Shown here: positions 32,474-42,249 of the stretch, one piece after another
How the letters are laid out: every line of letters begins with the position of its first letter
Position numbering within the stretch: position 1 is the first letter of the stretch
Assembly (NCBI GenBank): GCA_013619105.1
Contig: JABXKU010000003.1
Span: 37,826 to 101,825, forward strand
DNA length: 64,000 nt
From: Desulfuromonadales bacterium
GTDB lineage: Bacteria > Desulfobacterota > Desulfuromonadia > Desulfuromonadales > Syntrophotaleaceae
Reading direction: 5' to 3'
Notes under the pieces: generated by a model
The model's input: only the letters and a program-made list of their open reading frames with translations
What the model was told of the DNA's origin: nothing
Databases searched by the model: none
Position numbers and translations under genes: made by a program

Positions 32474-32588
32474 GTTTGGTGGTTTTGCAAAAAACAGATG
32501 AATGCATTTTTATTGTTATGGACTGTTTGTTGAGGGGATAGTTGGTCAAGCCTTTCAATGATGGGTTAAGAACTGATTAAGTATTTAT

Positions 32589-32618
32589 TCCCCGACTGAC
32601 CGTGCCGGGGAGTTTTTA
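32589..32618 (+). terminator. Candidate intrinsic terminator between the PlsC-like and ammonia-lyase genes
   Basis: TCCCCG-ACTGACCGTGC-CGGGGA-GTTTTTA. Confidence 0.6.
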
Positions 32619-32706
32619 TAATCGGGTTTCAATGCTAAAACCCCTTTGTTGCCAGTCAGTTTTTCGGAATGGAAACTAAATTAACGGAAATGAGAGTCAT
32701 AGCCTA

Positions 32707-34293
32707 ATGTCCCAACGCCCTACCGTAATATTGAATGGCAGTGAATTAACCATTGAGGATATCGTTGCTCTTGGAATTGGTACTCATCGGGTGGCCCTTG
32801 ACCCGGTCGCTTTAGAGCGTTGCCTCGCTAGTCGTCGTTTTCTGGAAGAAGAAGTCGCCGCCCACCGAATTATCTATGGAGTCAACACCTCTTTTGGCCC
32901 GATGTGTAACAAGATCATTGAGGACGCCGAAATCGAAGCGTTGCAAGTCAACTTGATTCGCAGCCATGCTGCTGGACTCGGCGATCCTTTAAAGCCCACA
33001 GTCGCTATTGCTGTGCTGGTGGTGCGGCTTAATTCCCTGGTCAAGGGATTTAGCGGGGTGCGCATCGAGCTTCTCGAATTCCTCCGTGACATGATCAATT
33101 TAGGTGTCGCCCCATTCATCCCTGAGTGTGGTAGCGTCGGCGCCTCGGGGGACCTGATCCATCTAGCCCATTTGGGCCTTGCGGTAATAGGCGAGGGAAA
33201 GGTCTATTATCGCGATGAGCTACGCCCGACCGAGGAGGTTTTTGCCGAACTCGGAATGGTGCCGAGGCGACTCAGTTTTAAGGAGGGCCTCGCCTTGATG
33301 AACGGTACCAGCGCTATGACTGCGCTGGCTGCCTTTGCACTGTACGGTGCCAAGCAGCTACTACGGCTTTCCTGTGTGACGGGGGCCTTTGCTCAGGAGA
33401 TCTTCGGCGGAATCGATGATTCCTTGGATGATGACCTGCATCAATTAAAGCCCCATCCCGGTCAGTTGCATATTGCCGACACTATCCGCCACCTTTATCA
33501 GGGCTCAACCAACATTGCCCTGCGTGAGAACACGCACGAGCTGATCCGAGGTCAACAGCAGGGTGGGCCAGTATTCGAAACCGACATCAAGGTACAGGAT
33601 TCATATTCTATACGTTGTATTCCGCAAGTCCTGGCGCCGGTTGCCGAAGCGGTTGAAATGGCGGTGCGAACCGTTGAAATCGAGGCTAATTCCTCCAACG
33701 ATAATCCTCTTATTATTCCGGATAAGAAGAAGATCATTCATGGCGGCAACTTTCATGGCCAGAGTATCGGTTTTGTTATGGATGCCCTGTGTATTGCTAT
33801 GTCCACCCTGTCGAATCTTTCCGAGCGGCGTCTTAATAAGTACCTGGATAAACACCAGAATGAAGGGTTGCCGGAACATTTGATCCCCGGTACGGCAGGT
33901 TTGACCATGGGATTTATGGGGGCTCAGTACCTCGCGACCTCCACCACTGCAGAGAATCGGCAGCTGGCGGGTCCGGTTAGCACCAATTCGATTTCTTGTA
34001 ACGCCTCCAATCAGGATGTGGTTAGCATGGGCACGGTTGCGGCACGCAAGGCCTGCAAGTCAGTGAGTAATGCCAAACATATTCTCACGCTGGAGGTTCT
34101 TGCCGACCTGCAGGCCCTATCGTTCCGCAATGCCGAGGGCCTCGGTCGCGGTACGGGAAAGATCCACAGGGAGCTCAATCAGCATTTTGAAATTTATGAT
34201 AACAGTCGCGTTTTTCATGATGATTTGGTGAAATTTCGCAAAATCCTTTTTTCCAGCCCGCTTCTCGACGACCTGTCAGTCTTCTGGCAGTAA
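32707..34293 (+). CDS. Aromatic amino acid ammonia-lyase (HAL/TAL/PAL family, MIO)
   Basis: GSVGASGDLIHLAHLGL (MIO ASG triad), GVNTSFGP, QVNLIRSHAAGLGDPL, SSNDNPLI. Confidence 0.93.
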   Translation: MSQRPTVILNGSELTIEDIVALGIGTHRVALDPVALERCLASRRFLEEEVAAHRIIYGVNTSFGPMCNKIIEDAEIEALQVNLIRSHAAGLGDPLKPTVAIAVLVVRLNSLVKGFSGVRIELLEFLRDMINLGVAPFIPECGSVGASGDLIHLAHLGLAVIGEGKVYYRDELRPTEEVFAELGMVPRRLSFKEGLALMNGTSAMTALAAFALYGAKQLLRLSCVTGAFAQEIFGGIDDSLDDDLHQLKPHPGQLHIADTIRHLYQGSTNIALRENTHELIRGQQQGGPVFETDIKVQDSYSIRCIPQVLAPVAEAVEMAVRTVEIEANSSNDNPLIIPDKKKIIHGGNFHGQSIGFVMDALCIAMSTLSNLSERRLNKYLDKHQNEGLPEHLIPGTAGLTMGFMGAQYLATSTTAENRQLAGPVSTNSISCNASNQDVVSMGTVAARKACKSVSNAKHILTLEVLADLQALSFRNAEGLGRGTGKIHRELNQHFEIYDNSRVFHDDLVKFRKILFSSPLLDDLSVFWQ

Positions 34294-34317
34294 ACAGTAG
34301 CGAACCAGGGGAGCCCG

Positions 34318-34776
34318 ATGTCGAACGAATTCAAACTGCCAATGGCGGCCGAGGGCCTGATCCCACATCGCCTTCCCATGCGCCAGATTGATCGTCTTGT
34401 CGAATATCACGAGGGTGAAGAGGCTACGGTCGAAGCTGTAATCGATGCGGCAAATCCCCTGCTGGATGGGGATGGACAACTGGCCGAGGTCGCCTTGGTG
34501 GAAATGTTGGCCCAGGCTTTTGCTGCTGTTCAGGGTTATGCGGACCGCATGGCCGGAAAGCCCGTAGGGCAGGGTTTTTTGGTTGGCATAAGTAAAGTGG
34601 AAATTGAAGGGACTGCCCGTGTGGGGGATTGCTTGTCTATCCGTATTCGCCCCATCGCAACCGTGGATAGGTTTGTGGTGGTTGAAGGTGAGGTCTTGCT
34701 GGGGCAACAAGTATTGGCCGCCGGCAAGCTCAAACTCTGGATCCCGCAGGTTGAAGTAACACCGGAGCAGGCATGA
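34318..34776 (+). CDS. 3-hydroxyacyl-ACP dehydratase-like hot-dog protein (ApeP-like)
   Basis: LIPHRLPMRQIDRLVEYHEGEEATVEAVIDAANPLLDGDGQLAEVALVEMLAQAFAA. Confidence 0.75.
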   Translation: MSNEFKLPMAAEGLIPHRLPMRQIDRLVEYHEGEEATVEAVIDAANPLLDGDGQLAEVALVEMLAQAFAAVQGYADRMAGKPVGQGFLVGISKVEIEGTARVGDCLSIRIRPIATVDRFVVVEGEVLLGQQVLAAGKLKLWIPQVEVTPEQA

Positions 34777-35405
34777 AAGGGCTTTTGAAAACTCTAGGCA
34801 TCTTTGTTTTCTTTGCTCAGCTGTGGTTGCCTGTGGGGGCGTGGGCTGGGGTTTCAGGGCAGGATGCTAAGGTTCTGGAGCGGCTCGAAGAGCTTTCAGC
34901 CGGAATCGAAACCATCGCTAGTGATTTTACTCAAGAAAAATACTTGGCTGTGTTTCAGGAGGCCATGCTTTCTTCCGGACGTTTCTATTTTAAATCCCCT
35001 GGCTCATTGCGTTGGGAATTGACCCAGCCCGTTGTTACCGGGTTCGTATTAAAAGGCAACGAAGGACACCGTTGGCATCAGCGCACCGGTCGAAGTGAAA
35101 GCTTTGATATCGATCGTGAGCCGGTGATGAAGATCGTTGCCGAACAATTACTCGCCTGTGCCGGTGCCGATTTTGATTGGTTGCGCCAGAAGTATAAGAT
35201 TGTCGTAGAGGCGCAAGCTCCGGTGCGTCTTAGGCTCGATCCTCTTTTCGAAACTGCTGGGTTTCTCAATTATCTAAATATTCAATTTTCTTCCGGTGGT
35301 CGTTATGTGCAGATGGTGGAAGTACATGAGGCCGACGGCGACTATACCCGGCTCCGGTTTGAGAATGTGGTTATCAACCAGCCCTTGGCAGAGGAACTTT
35401 TTTAG
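34773..35405 (+). CDS. LolA-like outer membrane lipoprotein carrier
   Basis: Signal peptide; SAGIETIASDFTQEKYLAVFQEAMLSSGRFYFKSPGSLRWELTQPV. Confidence 0.88.
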   Translation: MKGLLKTLGIFVFFAQLWLPVGAWAGVSGQDAKVLERLEELSAGIETIASDFTQEKYLAVFQEAMLSSGRFYFKSPGSLRWELTQPVVTGFVLKGNEGHRWHQRTGRSESFDIDREPVMKIVAEQLLACAGADFDWLRQKYKIVVEAQAPVRLRLDPLFETAGFLNYLNIQFSSGGRYVQMVEVHEADGDYTRLRFENVVINQPLAEELF

Positions 35406-35411
35406 CTGCCT

Positions 35412-37784
35412 ATGAGCCTTTCAGAGTACACCGCAACGGCATACCGGTATTTTTCCAGCCGCCGACGGCTATTATATTGGGTGACCTCGGTTCTGATTTT
35501 ACTCAGTGTAATCGCCTTTACTGGGATCCGTCTCGAGGAAAACATCGAGGCGATGCTACCCGACCGTGGTAGCCGGGTGGCCGGCGACTTCGCTCTTCTG
35601 CAGCGTGCACCCTTTGCCCGCAAGTTGGTGATCAGCCTAGAGACCGATGGGGAAGGGGGCAACGCTGTGCTTGTGGCGGCTGTCGACAGACTGGCTGCGG
35701 CTCTTGACCCTGCACTCTTTGCGAATGTGGTGACGGGTCCCGAGAGCCAAATGCAGGGGCGCTTGTTCAACTGGCTCCAAGATGCGTTGCCGAGCATTCT
35801 CGATGCCACAGACTTAGAAGCTATCGCTGTTGGTCTTGACGAAGAAGGGGTTCGGCAACGACTGCAGGAAAATTATGAACAACTACTGGCTCCAGAAGGC
35901 ATGGCCCTTAAGGGACTGATTCGCCGCGATCCTTTATCGATTTATCTGCAGGGGCTGAAAAAGTTAAGTCATATCAACATGATTCCGCAAATGCGGTTAG
36001 TCGATAATCACTTTGTCAGCGCGGAGGGAAAAAGTGCTCTGCTACTAGCCGAGACTCCCATTGCCATGACCGATTCGGCGGGCGCTGAAACCCTGTTGGC
36101 GAGTTTCGCAGAAGCGGTAGATAAAGCCATACCCGGCAACATCAGCGCCACCCTGGTCGCCGGGCATCGATATACCCTTGCTAACGCCCAAGCGATTCAA
36201 AATGACCTATGGCGCATTCTGACTGGGTCGATGTTAGCTCTGCTGGTGCTGTTTTTTTGCTTTCTGCGCAGTCCCCGTGCGGGTTTTGTTTTTTTGTTAC
36301 CCATGGCGGTCGTTTGCATTAGTGCTGTTGCTGTGTCCTGGTTTTTTTCACCGGTCTCCGCCGTTACCTTAGGTTTTGGAGCGGTGCTGCTGGGGATTAC
36401 CGTAGATTTCGGATTGCACGTATACTTTGCCTTGCGCCGTGGCGGAGCAGCGCCTGAGGCTATCGTTGGTGAGTTGGCTCGTCCCTTGTTGTTTGGCGGT
36501 CTAACCACGATGGCTGGCTTTGCAGTCCTGCTTTTCTCCGATTTGCCGGGACAGCGGCAGTTGGCGGTTTTTTCCATTGCTGGTATCGGCACTGCCTTGC
36601 TTTTGTCGATGTTGGTTCTGCCCCACCTTATACCCGCTGTTGGGCCAGAGCAGGCTGCATCGTCTAGGCGTTGGTTGTTAAGAATTCGGAGGCAGCGGCG
36701 TCTGGTGCTTGGCATCTGGCTGTTGTTGCTGGCCGCTTGTGGTTGGCAGTCTATGGGGTTGGAGTTTAACGGGGATCTTAGGCGCATGAGCTTGACGCCG
36801 CCCGAGTTGGTCGCTGCGGAGCAGAACTTGCGCCAGAACTGGGGAGATTTTCGTAGTCAGGCGATGATTTGGGCCAAGGGTGACGATCTCGAAGAGGCGC
36901 TAGTGGCCAATGAACAACTCTTTGCCCTGCTTCAAAAGGAGCAGCCTGACCAACCGATCATCAGTATCGCTTCTTTGCTGCCCTCTGCAAAGGTACAACA
37001 GGCCAATCGCTTACGTTGGCTGAATTTTTGGCAGGGAGCCCAGGGGCAGCGCATACTTGCTGATCTGCGCCGTGAATCTGCCGCCTTCGGTTTTAGCGAG
37101 GTGGCCTTTTCGCCCTTTTTCAAGACCTTGAACGTTCCTTCGCAGCCGGTGACTCTGCAGGGGCTACGGCAGGCAGGACTAGGCAACCTGGTGGATTCAC
37201 TGGTTCTTGCGGAGGGGACTGCAGCCGAGGTGTTGACTCTGGTGCCCGATCAACCCGAGTTGGCGAATCTGGTCGAAGGTCAGTTGCAAGGGGCGGTTCA
37301 GTTGGTTTCTCAGGGCCGCTTCCGACGTGAGATAAGTGCTGCTATCAGTCATGACTTCTTCCGCTTTATCCTTTGGGCTTCGATAGTTGTGGTCCTGCTT
37401 CTGTTGTTGCTTTTTCGACGGGTGGGCAAAGTTTTGGCGGCGTTGGTACCGGTCGGCACTGGACTGATCGTGATGTTTGGTTGCATGGGCACCCTCGGCT
37501 TAGAATTTAATCTGTTCAATATTATCGCCTGTATCCTGGTAATCGGATTGGGGGTTGATTATGGGATTTTCATGGTTTGCAAGTCGACCGAGGGGTACAG
37601 TGGTGCCACCGATAAGGCTGTGTTGGTTTCTGGTCTGACTACCCTGGCTGGATTCGGTGCTTTGGTGCTGGCTCGACATCCCGCTTTGCATTCTATCGGA
37701 GTCACTGTGTTGCTGGGGATAGGAGCCGCCATTCCGGCTGCACTGCTGGTCGTCCCAGTTCTTTACCGCGGCGAGGATATATGA
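35412..37784 (+). CDS. MMPL/RND family exporter
   Basis: About 790 aa; two blocks of TM helices with GITVDFGLHVYFALRRG and GLGVDYGIFMVCK motifs. Confidence 0.88.
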   Translation: MSLSEYTATAYRYFSSRRRLLYWVTSVLILLSVIAFTGIRLEENIEAMLPDRGSRVAGDFALLQRAPFARKLVISLETDGEGGNAVLVAAVDRLAAALDPALFANVVTGPESQMQGRLFNWLQDALPSILDATDLEAIAVGLDEEGVRQRLQENYEQLLAPEGMALKGLIRRDPLSIYLQGLKKLSHINMIPQMRLVDNHFVSAEGKSALLLAETPIAMTDSAGAETLLASFAEAVDKAIPGNISATLVAGHRYTLANAQAIQNDLWRILTGSMLALLVLFFCFLRSPRAGFVFLLPMAVVCISAVAVSWFFSPVSAVTLGFGAVLLGITVDFGLHVYFALRRGGAAPEAIVGELARPLLFGGLTTMAGFAVLLFSDLPGQRQLAVFSIAGIGTALLLSMLVLPHLIPAVGPEQAASSRRWLLRIRRQRRLVLGIWLLLLAACGWQSMGLEFNGDLRRMSLTPPELVAAEQNLRQNWGDFRSQAMIWAKGDDLEEALVANEQLFALLQKEQPDQPIISIASLLPSAKVQQANRLRWLNFWQGAQGQRILADLRRESAAFGFSEVAFSPFFKTLNVPSQPVTLQGLRQAGLGNLVDSLVLAEGTAAEVLTLVPDQPELANLVEGQLQGAVQLVSQGRFRREISAAISHDFFRFILWASIVVVLLLLLLFRRVGKVLAALVPVGTGLIVMFGCMGTLGLEFNLFNIIACILVIGLGVDYGIFMVCKSTEGYSGATDKAVLVSGLTTLAGFGALVLARHPALHSIGVTVLLGIGAAIPAALLVVPVLYRGEDI

Positions 37785-38455
37785 AGAAATGGTATGTCAT
37801 CCTTAGCCTGCTACTAACCCTGGCGGGTTGCAGCGGAGTGCCTTTTGTAAAGCCGGAGACGGTGTCTGTGCGCTCAGATGTGACAGCAACCCAGTTGGCA
37901 GCTGAGGTCTGGACAGCTCAGCCGGGGGTATTTCAGTTGCGGCAGACGGTGCTGTTCGAGTTCCGCGGCACCCGCGTGCCCATGGCAGGTCTGATGCGGC
38001 TTGATTTGACCCACGGCCATCTCAGGTTGGTGGCTTTGAACGATCTGGGGGTCAAACTATTTGATCTTGAGGTTACTCAGACCGGGGAGCAACAACACTA
38101 CCTGCTACCCGATATCGCTAAAATTCCACACTTTACAGAGGCGGTCGCGGCCTCGGTGCGCAGAGTGTTTCTGACCCCTCGCCCTGATGGCAGCGAAACT
38201 CTACGTTTAACGGCCAATCGATACCAACTTACGCGCCCCAACCCTTCCGGGGAGACCCGGTTCATCTTTGGCGGCAGGGGTTCCCAGTTGTTAGCTACCG
38301 AGGTTGGTGGAGCTCAGGAAGACTGGAAGGCCAGGTACTTTGAGTATCAAACAGCAGGGACCATACTTTATCCGCGGGGGATTGTACTCGATGATCGGAT
38401 TGCCGGCTATCGTTTGACCCTGTGGCAGGAAGAGGTGAAGAGAATCGATGAATGA
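37781..38455 (+). CDS. DUF3261-like lipoprotein
   Basis: Lipobox LTLAGCSG; ATGA overlap with MMPL gene; position as in aryl polyene clusters. Confidence 0.7.
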   Translation: MKKWYVILSLLLTLAGCSGVPFVKPETVSVRSDVTATQLAAEVWTAQPGVFQLRQTVLFEFRGTRVPMAGLMRLDLTHGHLRLVALNDLGVKLFDLEVTQTGEQQHYLLPDIAKIPHFTEAVAASVRRVFLTPRPDGSETLRLTANRYQLTRPNPSGETRFIFGGRGSQLLATEVGGAQEDWKARYFEYQTAGTILYPRGIVLDDRIAGYRLTLWQEEVKRIDE

Positions 38456-38834
38456 TCTGATGAAATCCATTGAGAGTTCCGCCCTGACGCCGCTTGTTGT
38501 CAGTGAGGACCACTCTGCACAGCGAAAATTCAGCTTCGGTAAGGAATTTATCGGTTTTTCTGGGCACTTTCCGGGATTTCCCATTGTTCCGGCAATTGTG
38601 CAGATCCTTATTGCTCAGTCGTTAATAGAGGGTTGCGTTGGAGCTCCTTTGAAGCTCAAGGTTGTCGAAAGGGCCAAGTTTCTTCTGCCGCTGGAACCGG
38701 ATCAGGATATTGACGTTAACATCTGTCCTTGTTCCAGCAGTGATGGGCCTTCTTACCGGGTAAAGTTAATGGTCCAAGAGCAGGTAGCGGCCTCCTTTAT
38801 ACTACGGTTGCAGCGCCAGGAGGCTGCCAAATGA
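38448..38834 (+). CDS. ApeI/FabZ-like hot-dog dehydratase
   Basis: FGKEFIGFSGHFPGFPIVPAIVQILIAQSLI (HFPGxPxxP motif). Confidence 0.82.
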   Translation: MNDLMKSIESSALTPLVVSEDHSAQRKFSFGKEFIGFSGHFPGFPIVPAIVQILIAQSLIEGCVGAPLKLKVVERAKFLLPLEPDQDIDVNICPCSSSDGPSYRVKLMVQEQVAASFILRLQRQEAAK

Positions 38835-39292
38835 AAAGGCCTTATTTTCCCAGTCAACCCGGCCAACCTGAGCCCCTTCGAATCTCTGTATCTCGAGTGG
38901 TTCGGTTTGAAGAAGTCGATCCCCTCGGTATAGTCTGGCACGGCCGTTATCCAAGCTATTTTGAGGATGCCAGGGTGGCCCTTGGCAATCGTTTTGGCAT
39001 CGGCTATATGGATTTATATCGTGCGGAGGTTATTACACCGATTAAAAAGATGCATATCGATTATCATCGGCCCCTTTGCTTCGAAGACCCGTTCACTATC
39101 GAGGGCATACTGCACTGGAGTGAAGCGGCACGTATCAATATCGAGTTCATCCTGCGCAATGAGGCCGGAGAAGTAACCACGACTGGATATACGGTGCAGA
39201 TGATGATGGATAAGAAGAATGATTTTCTTTTGGTAGCACCGCCATTTTATCGGGAATTCTGCGAGCTCTGGAAGACGGGACAATTAGTTTAG
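38831..39292 (+). CDS. 4HBT-family acyl-CoA/ACP thioesterase
   Basis: VRFEEVDPLGIVWHGRYPSYFEDARVALGNRFG. Confidence 0.88.
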   Translation: MKRPYFPSQPGQPEPLRISVSRVVRFEEVDPLGIVWHGRYPSYFEDARVALGNRFGIGYMDLYRAEVITPIKKMHIDYHRPLCFEDPFTIEGILHWSEAARINIEFILRNEAGEVTTTGYTVQMMMDKKNDFLLVAPPFYREFCELWKTGQLV

Positions 39293-39301
39293 TTTTCATC
39301 C

Positions 39302-39420
39302 GGAAACGGCACTTTTCCCCAATCCCGGCGTCAATCCGCACGCTTGCTTGTACGGCGTAAACAGCTACGCCTCCGCGCAAGCGCTTGGTTTCCTTGGCCT
39401 TGGGAAAAATTACTCGTTTC
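39302..39420. repeat. Fold-back (REP/MITE-like) intergenic element
   Basis: Outer arms GGAAACGGCACTTTTCCCCAA / TTGGGAAAAATTACTCGTTTCC; inner nested arms CGCTTGC/GCAAGCG and GGCGTA/TACGCC. Confidence 0.65.
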
Positions 39421-39615
39421 CCATATGAAAACTGCTTAGTGCCTATCTGAAGTTTCGGGTGGGACACTAAGTGTAGCTCATTTCAGTTGACGCAATTTAG
39501 TGTTGCCTCCGATCTTGGCAGCGATAGTCGAATATTTTGAATAGGCATAGGCCTTTTGACGGTTGTGAGGATTAATGCTCCCCCCGTGATGGCCTGTACA
39601 TGTGGAGAAATTGCA

Positions 39616-40881
39616 ATGAAAATGAAACTTGTTTATCCTCGCTGGCCCAAGCTTGATCGTCAGACGGAGTTCCATCTTCCCCCGCACGGGCCAGCTGTCT
39701 TTGCCGCTACGGTTCCGGCCGAAGTTGATTTGGTATTTACTGACGAAAACCTGGAGGCTATCGATTTCGACGATTCGGCGGATCTGGTGGGTATTTCTAC
39801 CATGCTTAGCTGCCAGTTACCTCGGGCCTTTGAAGTCGCCAAAGCATTTCGCCAACGGGGCATACCGGTCATTTTTGGCGGTATCGCCACCATGCTTCAT
39901 GCCGAAGAGGTCTCCGAGCACGCCGATTCGATATTTCTTGGTGAAGCCGAGGGGCGTTTTGGCGCAGTGATCGATGATTTTCAAAAAGGTCAGCTGAAAA
40001 AAGTTTATGACTACATGGATAACCCGCCATCTCTCGACTTGGTGGGAACGGCCCGCAGGGAGATTCTTAACCGCGATATCTACAATTATCGCGGAGTCCA
40101 GATGCTCGATCTGGTGCATGCCTCGCGGGGCTGCAAATTCGACTGTTTTCCTTGCTGTACCGGGTTCCTCGGCGGCAAAAAATTCCGACCCCGTCCCATC
40201 GATAAGGTCATTGAAGAGATGGAGGCGATTCAGAACAACCGCCTGTTCATTGTCGACAACTCTCTGGCTCAGGACCGGGAATGGCTGATCGATCTCTTTA
40301 CGGCTATGGCGCCTTTGAAAAAAAAGTGGGTCTCTCACCCCATCCTTGATGATGACAAAGTACTCAAGCTGGCTGCCGATGCCGGTGCCTGGTACGTCTA
40401 CCAGGCCGTCTTCGATACCTCCGACGTGATTCGCGACCGCATCCGCCGATTCAAGGATCATGGTATCGGCATCGAAGGGACCATTATCCTCGGCACCGAT
40501 GATCAAACCGAGGACGACATCAAACGGTTGGTTGACTTTCTGATGGAGGTGGAGCTGGACATCGCCGAATTCACCATCCTGACGCCCTTTCCCCACTCTC
40601 CAATACGGAAACAGTTGGAATCTGAAGGCAGAATCCTGAGCAACAATTGGCTGGATTATAGTGCCGACAAGGTCGTCTATCAGCCTCGTCATATGACCCC
40701 GGAAAAACTTCAGGAACTTTACTACTACGCCTGGGATACCTTTTACGCTGACGGGGGGCATCAACTGAAGATGGGTGAGCTGTTTAAACAGGTCATCCGT
40801 CGGGAAATGGAAGACGGCACCTACCGTCGCTATAATCCGAAAAAAAGCCGGACCTTTCCTCAAAAGAAAACTGAACAATGA
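39616..40881 (+). CDS. B12-binding domain radical SAM protein 1
   Basis: ASRGCKFDCFPCCTGFLGGKKFRPRP (CX3CX2C); N-terminal cobalamin-binding-like DLVGISTMLSCQLPRAFEVAKAFRQRGIPVIFGG...IFLGEAEG. Confidence 0.88.
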   Translation: MKMKLVYPRWPKLDRQTEFHLPPHGPAVFAATVPAEVDLVFTDENLEAIDFDDSADLVGISTMLSCQLPRAFEVAKAFRQRGIPVIFGGIATMLHAEEVSEHADSIFLGEAEGRFGAVIDDFQKGQLKKVYDYMDNPPSLDLVGTARREILNRDIYNYRGVQMLDLVHASRGCKFDCFPCCTGFLGGKKFRPRPIDKVIEEMEAIQNNRLFIVDNSLAQDREWLIDLFTAMAPLKKKWVSHPILDDDKVLKLAADAGAWYVYQAVFDTSDVIRDRIRRFKDHGIGIEGTIILGTDDQTEDDIKRLVDFLMEVELDIAEFTILTPFPHSPIRKQLESEGRILSNNWLDYSADKVVYQPRHMTPEKLQELYYYAWDTFYADGGHQLKMGELFKQVIRREMEDGTYRRYNPKKSRTFPQKKTEQ

Positions 40882-42239
40882 GCCGGGTCTTTATCCTCTC
40901 AGCCAATACCACCTTAGAGCCGTATCCGGTCTATCCGCTAGGGATGGCGGTCATCGCTTCGGCTTTAGTCCAGGAAGGGCACGAGGTTCGCCAGTTTGAT
41001 TTTCTGGCTTCTGGCTGCTCCGAAGAGCGGTTGCGAACTGAGCTTGAGAATTTTACGCCAGATTATGTCTGTTTTTCCTTGCGAAATATCGACAATGTCG
41101 ATTCCTTTAGTTCGGAAAAGGCTTGGTATTTGGCTAAGGCCAGGGAACAGATTGGGCTGATTCGGAAAGCTACCCAGGCTCCAATTATTCTAGGCGGGCC
41201 TGGGTTTTCAATCATGCCGGAGGAGATTCTAGCCTATTTCGATGCCGATTACGGAGTGATTGGTGAAGGGGAGTCTGTTCTCTGTCAACTGTTGACGACG
41301 TTGAATTCCGACCTGCCTTCGCCGCGTATTCTCTCAGGGCACACCGAGCGTCTCTGCGGAGCCGAAATGGCGGCGCCACTTTTCGAGCAGGATCTGGTTG
41401 AATTTTACCTGGCTCAAAGTGGCATGCTCAACCTTCAGACCAAGCGTGGTTGCCCTTTTCGCTGTACCTACTGTACTTACCCAACATTAGAGGGTAACCG
41501 GTTTCGTCCCCGTCCGCCTAAAGCTGTTGTGGACGATCTCGAACGGGCTATTCGAGATTTTGGTGTGGAGAAGGTGTTCTTCACTGATTCGGTCTTCAAT
41601 GACCCGGCAGGTCTTTATCTGGAACTGGTCGAAGAACTCCTCCGTCGGGATTTATCCATCCAATGGAGCGCCTTTTTCAGGCCTCAGGGTCTTGGTAAGC
41701 AAGAACTGTCTCTGCTTAAACGTTCGGGGCTCTACGCCATGGAACTGGGAACCGACGCGGCGTGCGATACGACCCTGCAGGGTATTAAGAAGGGGTTCTC
41801 CTTTGCCGAGGTAATTAAGGTCAATCAAGCCTGCCTTGACGCGGAGATTCCTTGTGCCCATTTTTGCATGTTTGGAGGTCCCGGAGAAACATTGGCCACG
41901 GTGGAAGAGGGCCTGGAAAACATCGAGAAACTAGGGGCGGCTGTGGTCTTTGCTTTTTCTGGAATCCGGATACTGGCTGGCACGGAACTCCATTCCCAAG
42001 CGATAAAAGATGGGGTGATTGCTGCTGAAGCATCCCTGCTTAAGCCGGCCTATTATTTCTCGCCTCAGGTCGATCCCGAGGCGATGAACGCCATGATTCT
42101 CAAAGGCTTTCGGGGCCAAAGAAATCGAATCTTTCCTCCTTCGGCGGGACAGGAAAAGCTGGCCATCATGCAGCGTTTTGGTTTCCGCGGGCTACTTTGG
42201 GATAAATTGGTACCCTTTCCACAAAAGGTGAAGGTGTGA
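40878..42239 (+). CDS. B12-binding domain radical SAM protein 2
   Basis: TKRGCPFRCTYCTYPTLEGNRFRPRPP; N-terminal PLGMAVIASALVQEGHEV...IILGGPGFS...GVIGEGE; ATGA overlap with previous gene. Confidence 0.9.
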   Translation: MSRVFILSANTTLEPYPVYPLGMAVIASALVQEGHEVRQFDFLASGCSEERLRTELENFTPDYVCFSLRNIDNVDSFSSEKAWYLAKAREQIGLIRKATQAPIILGGPGFSIMPEEILAYFDADYGVIGEGESVLCQLLTTLNSDLPSPRILSGHTERLCGAEMAAPLFEQDLVEFYLAQSGMLNLQTKRGCPFRCTYCTYPTLEGNRFRPRPPKAVVDDLERAIRDFGVEKVFFTDSVFNDPAGLYLELVEELLRRDLSIQWSAFFRPQGLGKQELSLLKRSGLYAMELGTDAACDTTLQGIKKGFSFAEVIKVNQACLDAEIPCAHFCMFGGPGETLATVEEGLENIEKLGAAVVFAFSGIRILAGTELHSQAIKDGVIAAEASLLKPAYYFSPQVDPEAMNAMILKGFRGQRNRIFPPSAGQEKLAIMQRFGFRGLLWDKLVPFPQKVKV

Positions 42240-42249
42240 AGAGGATTCA

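Noticed and set aside
32707-34293. Simple histidine-degradation hutH
   Set aside because: No hutU/hutI/hutG neighbours and the gene is embedded in a polyene cluster, so a biosynthetic role is more likely despite the HAL-like SH residues
36197-36787. 196-aa minus-strand ORF inside the MMPL gene
   Set aside because: Low-complexity antisense frame caused by codon bias
39817-40878. 353-aa antisense ORF opposite radical SAM gene 1
   Set aside because: Shadow ORF of a well-supported coding sequence; no recognisable domain
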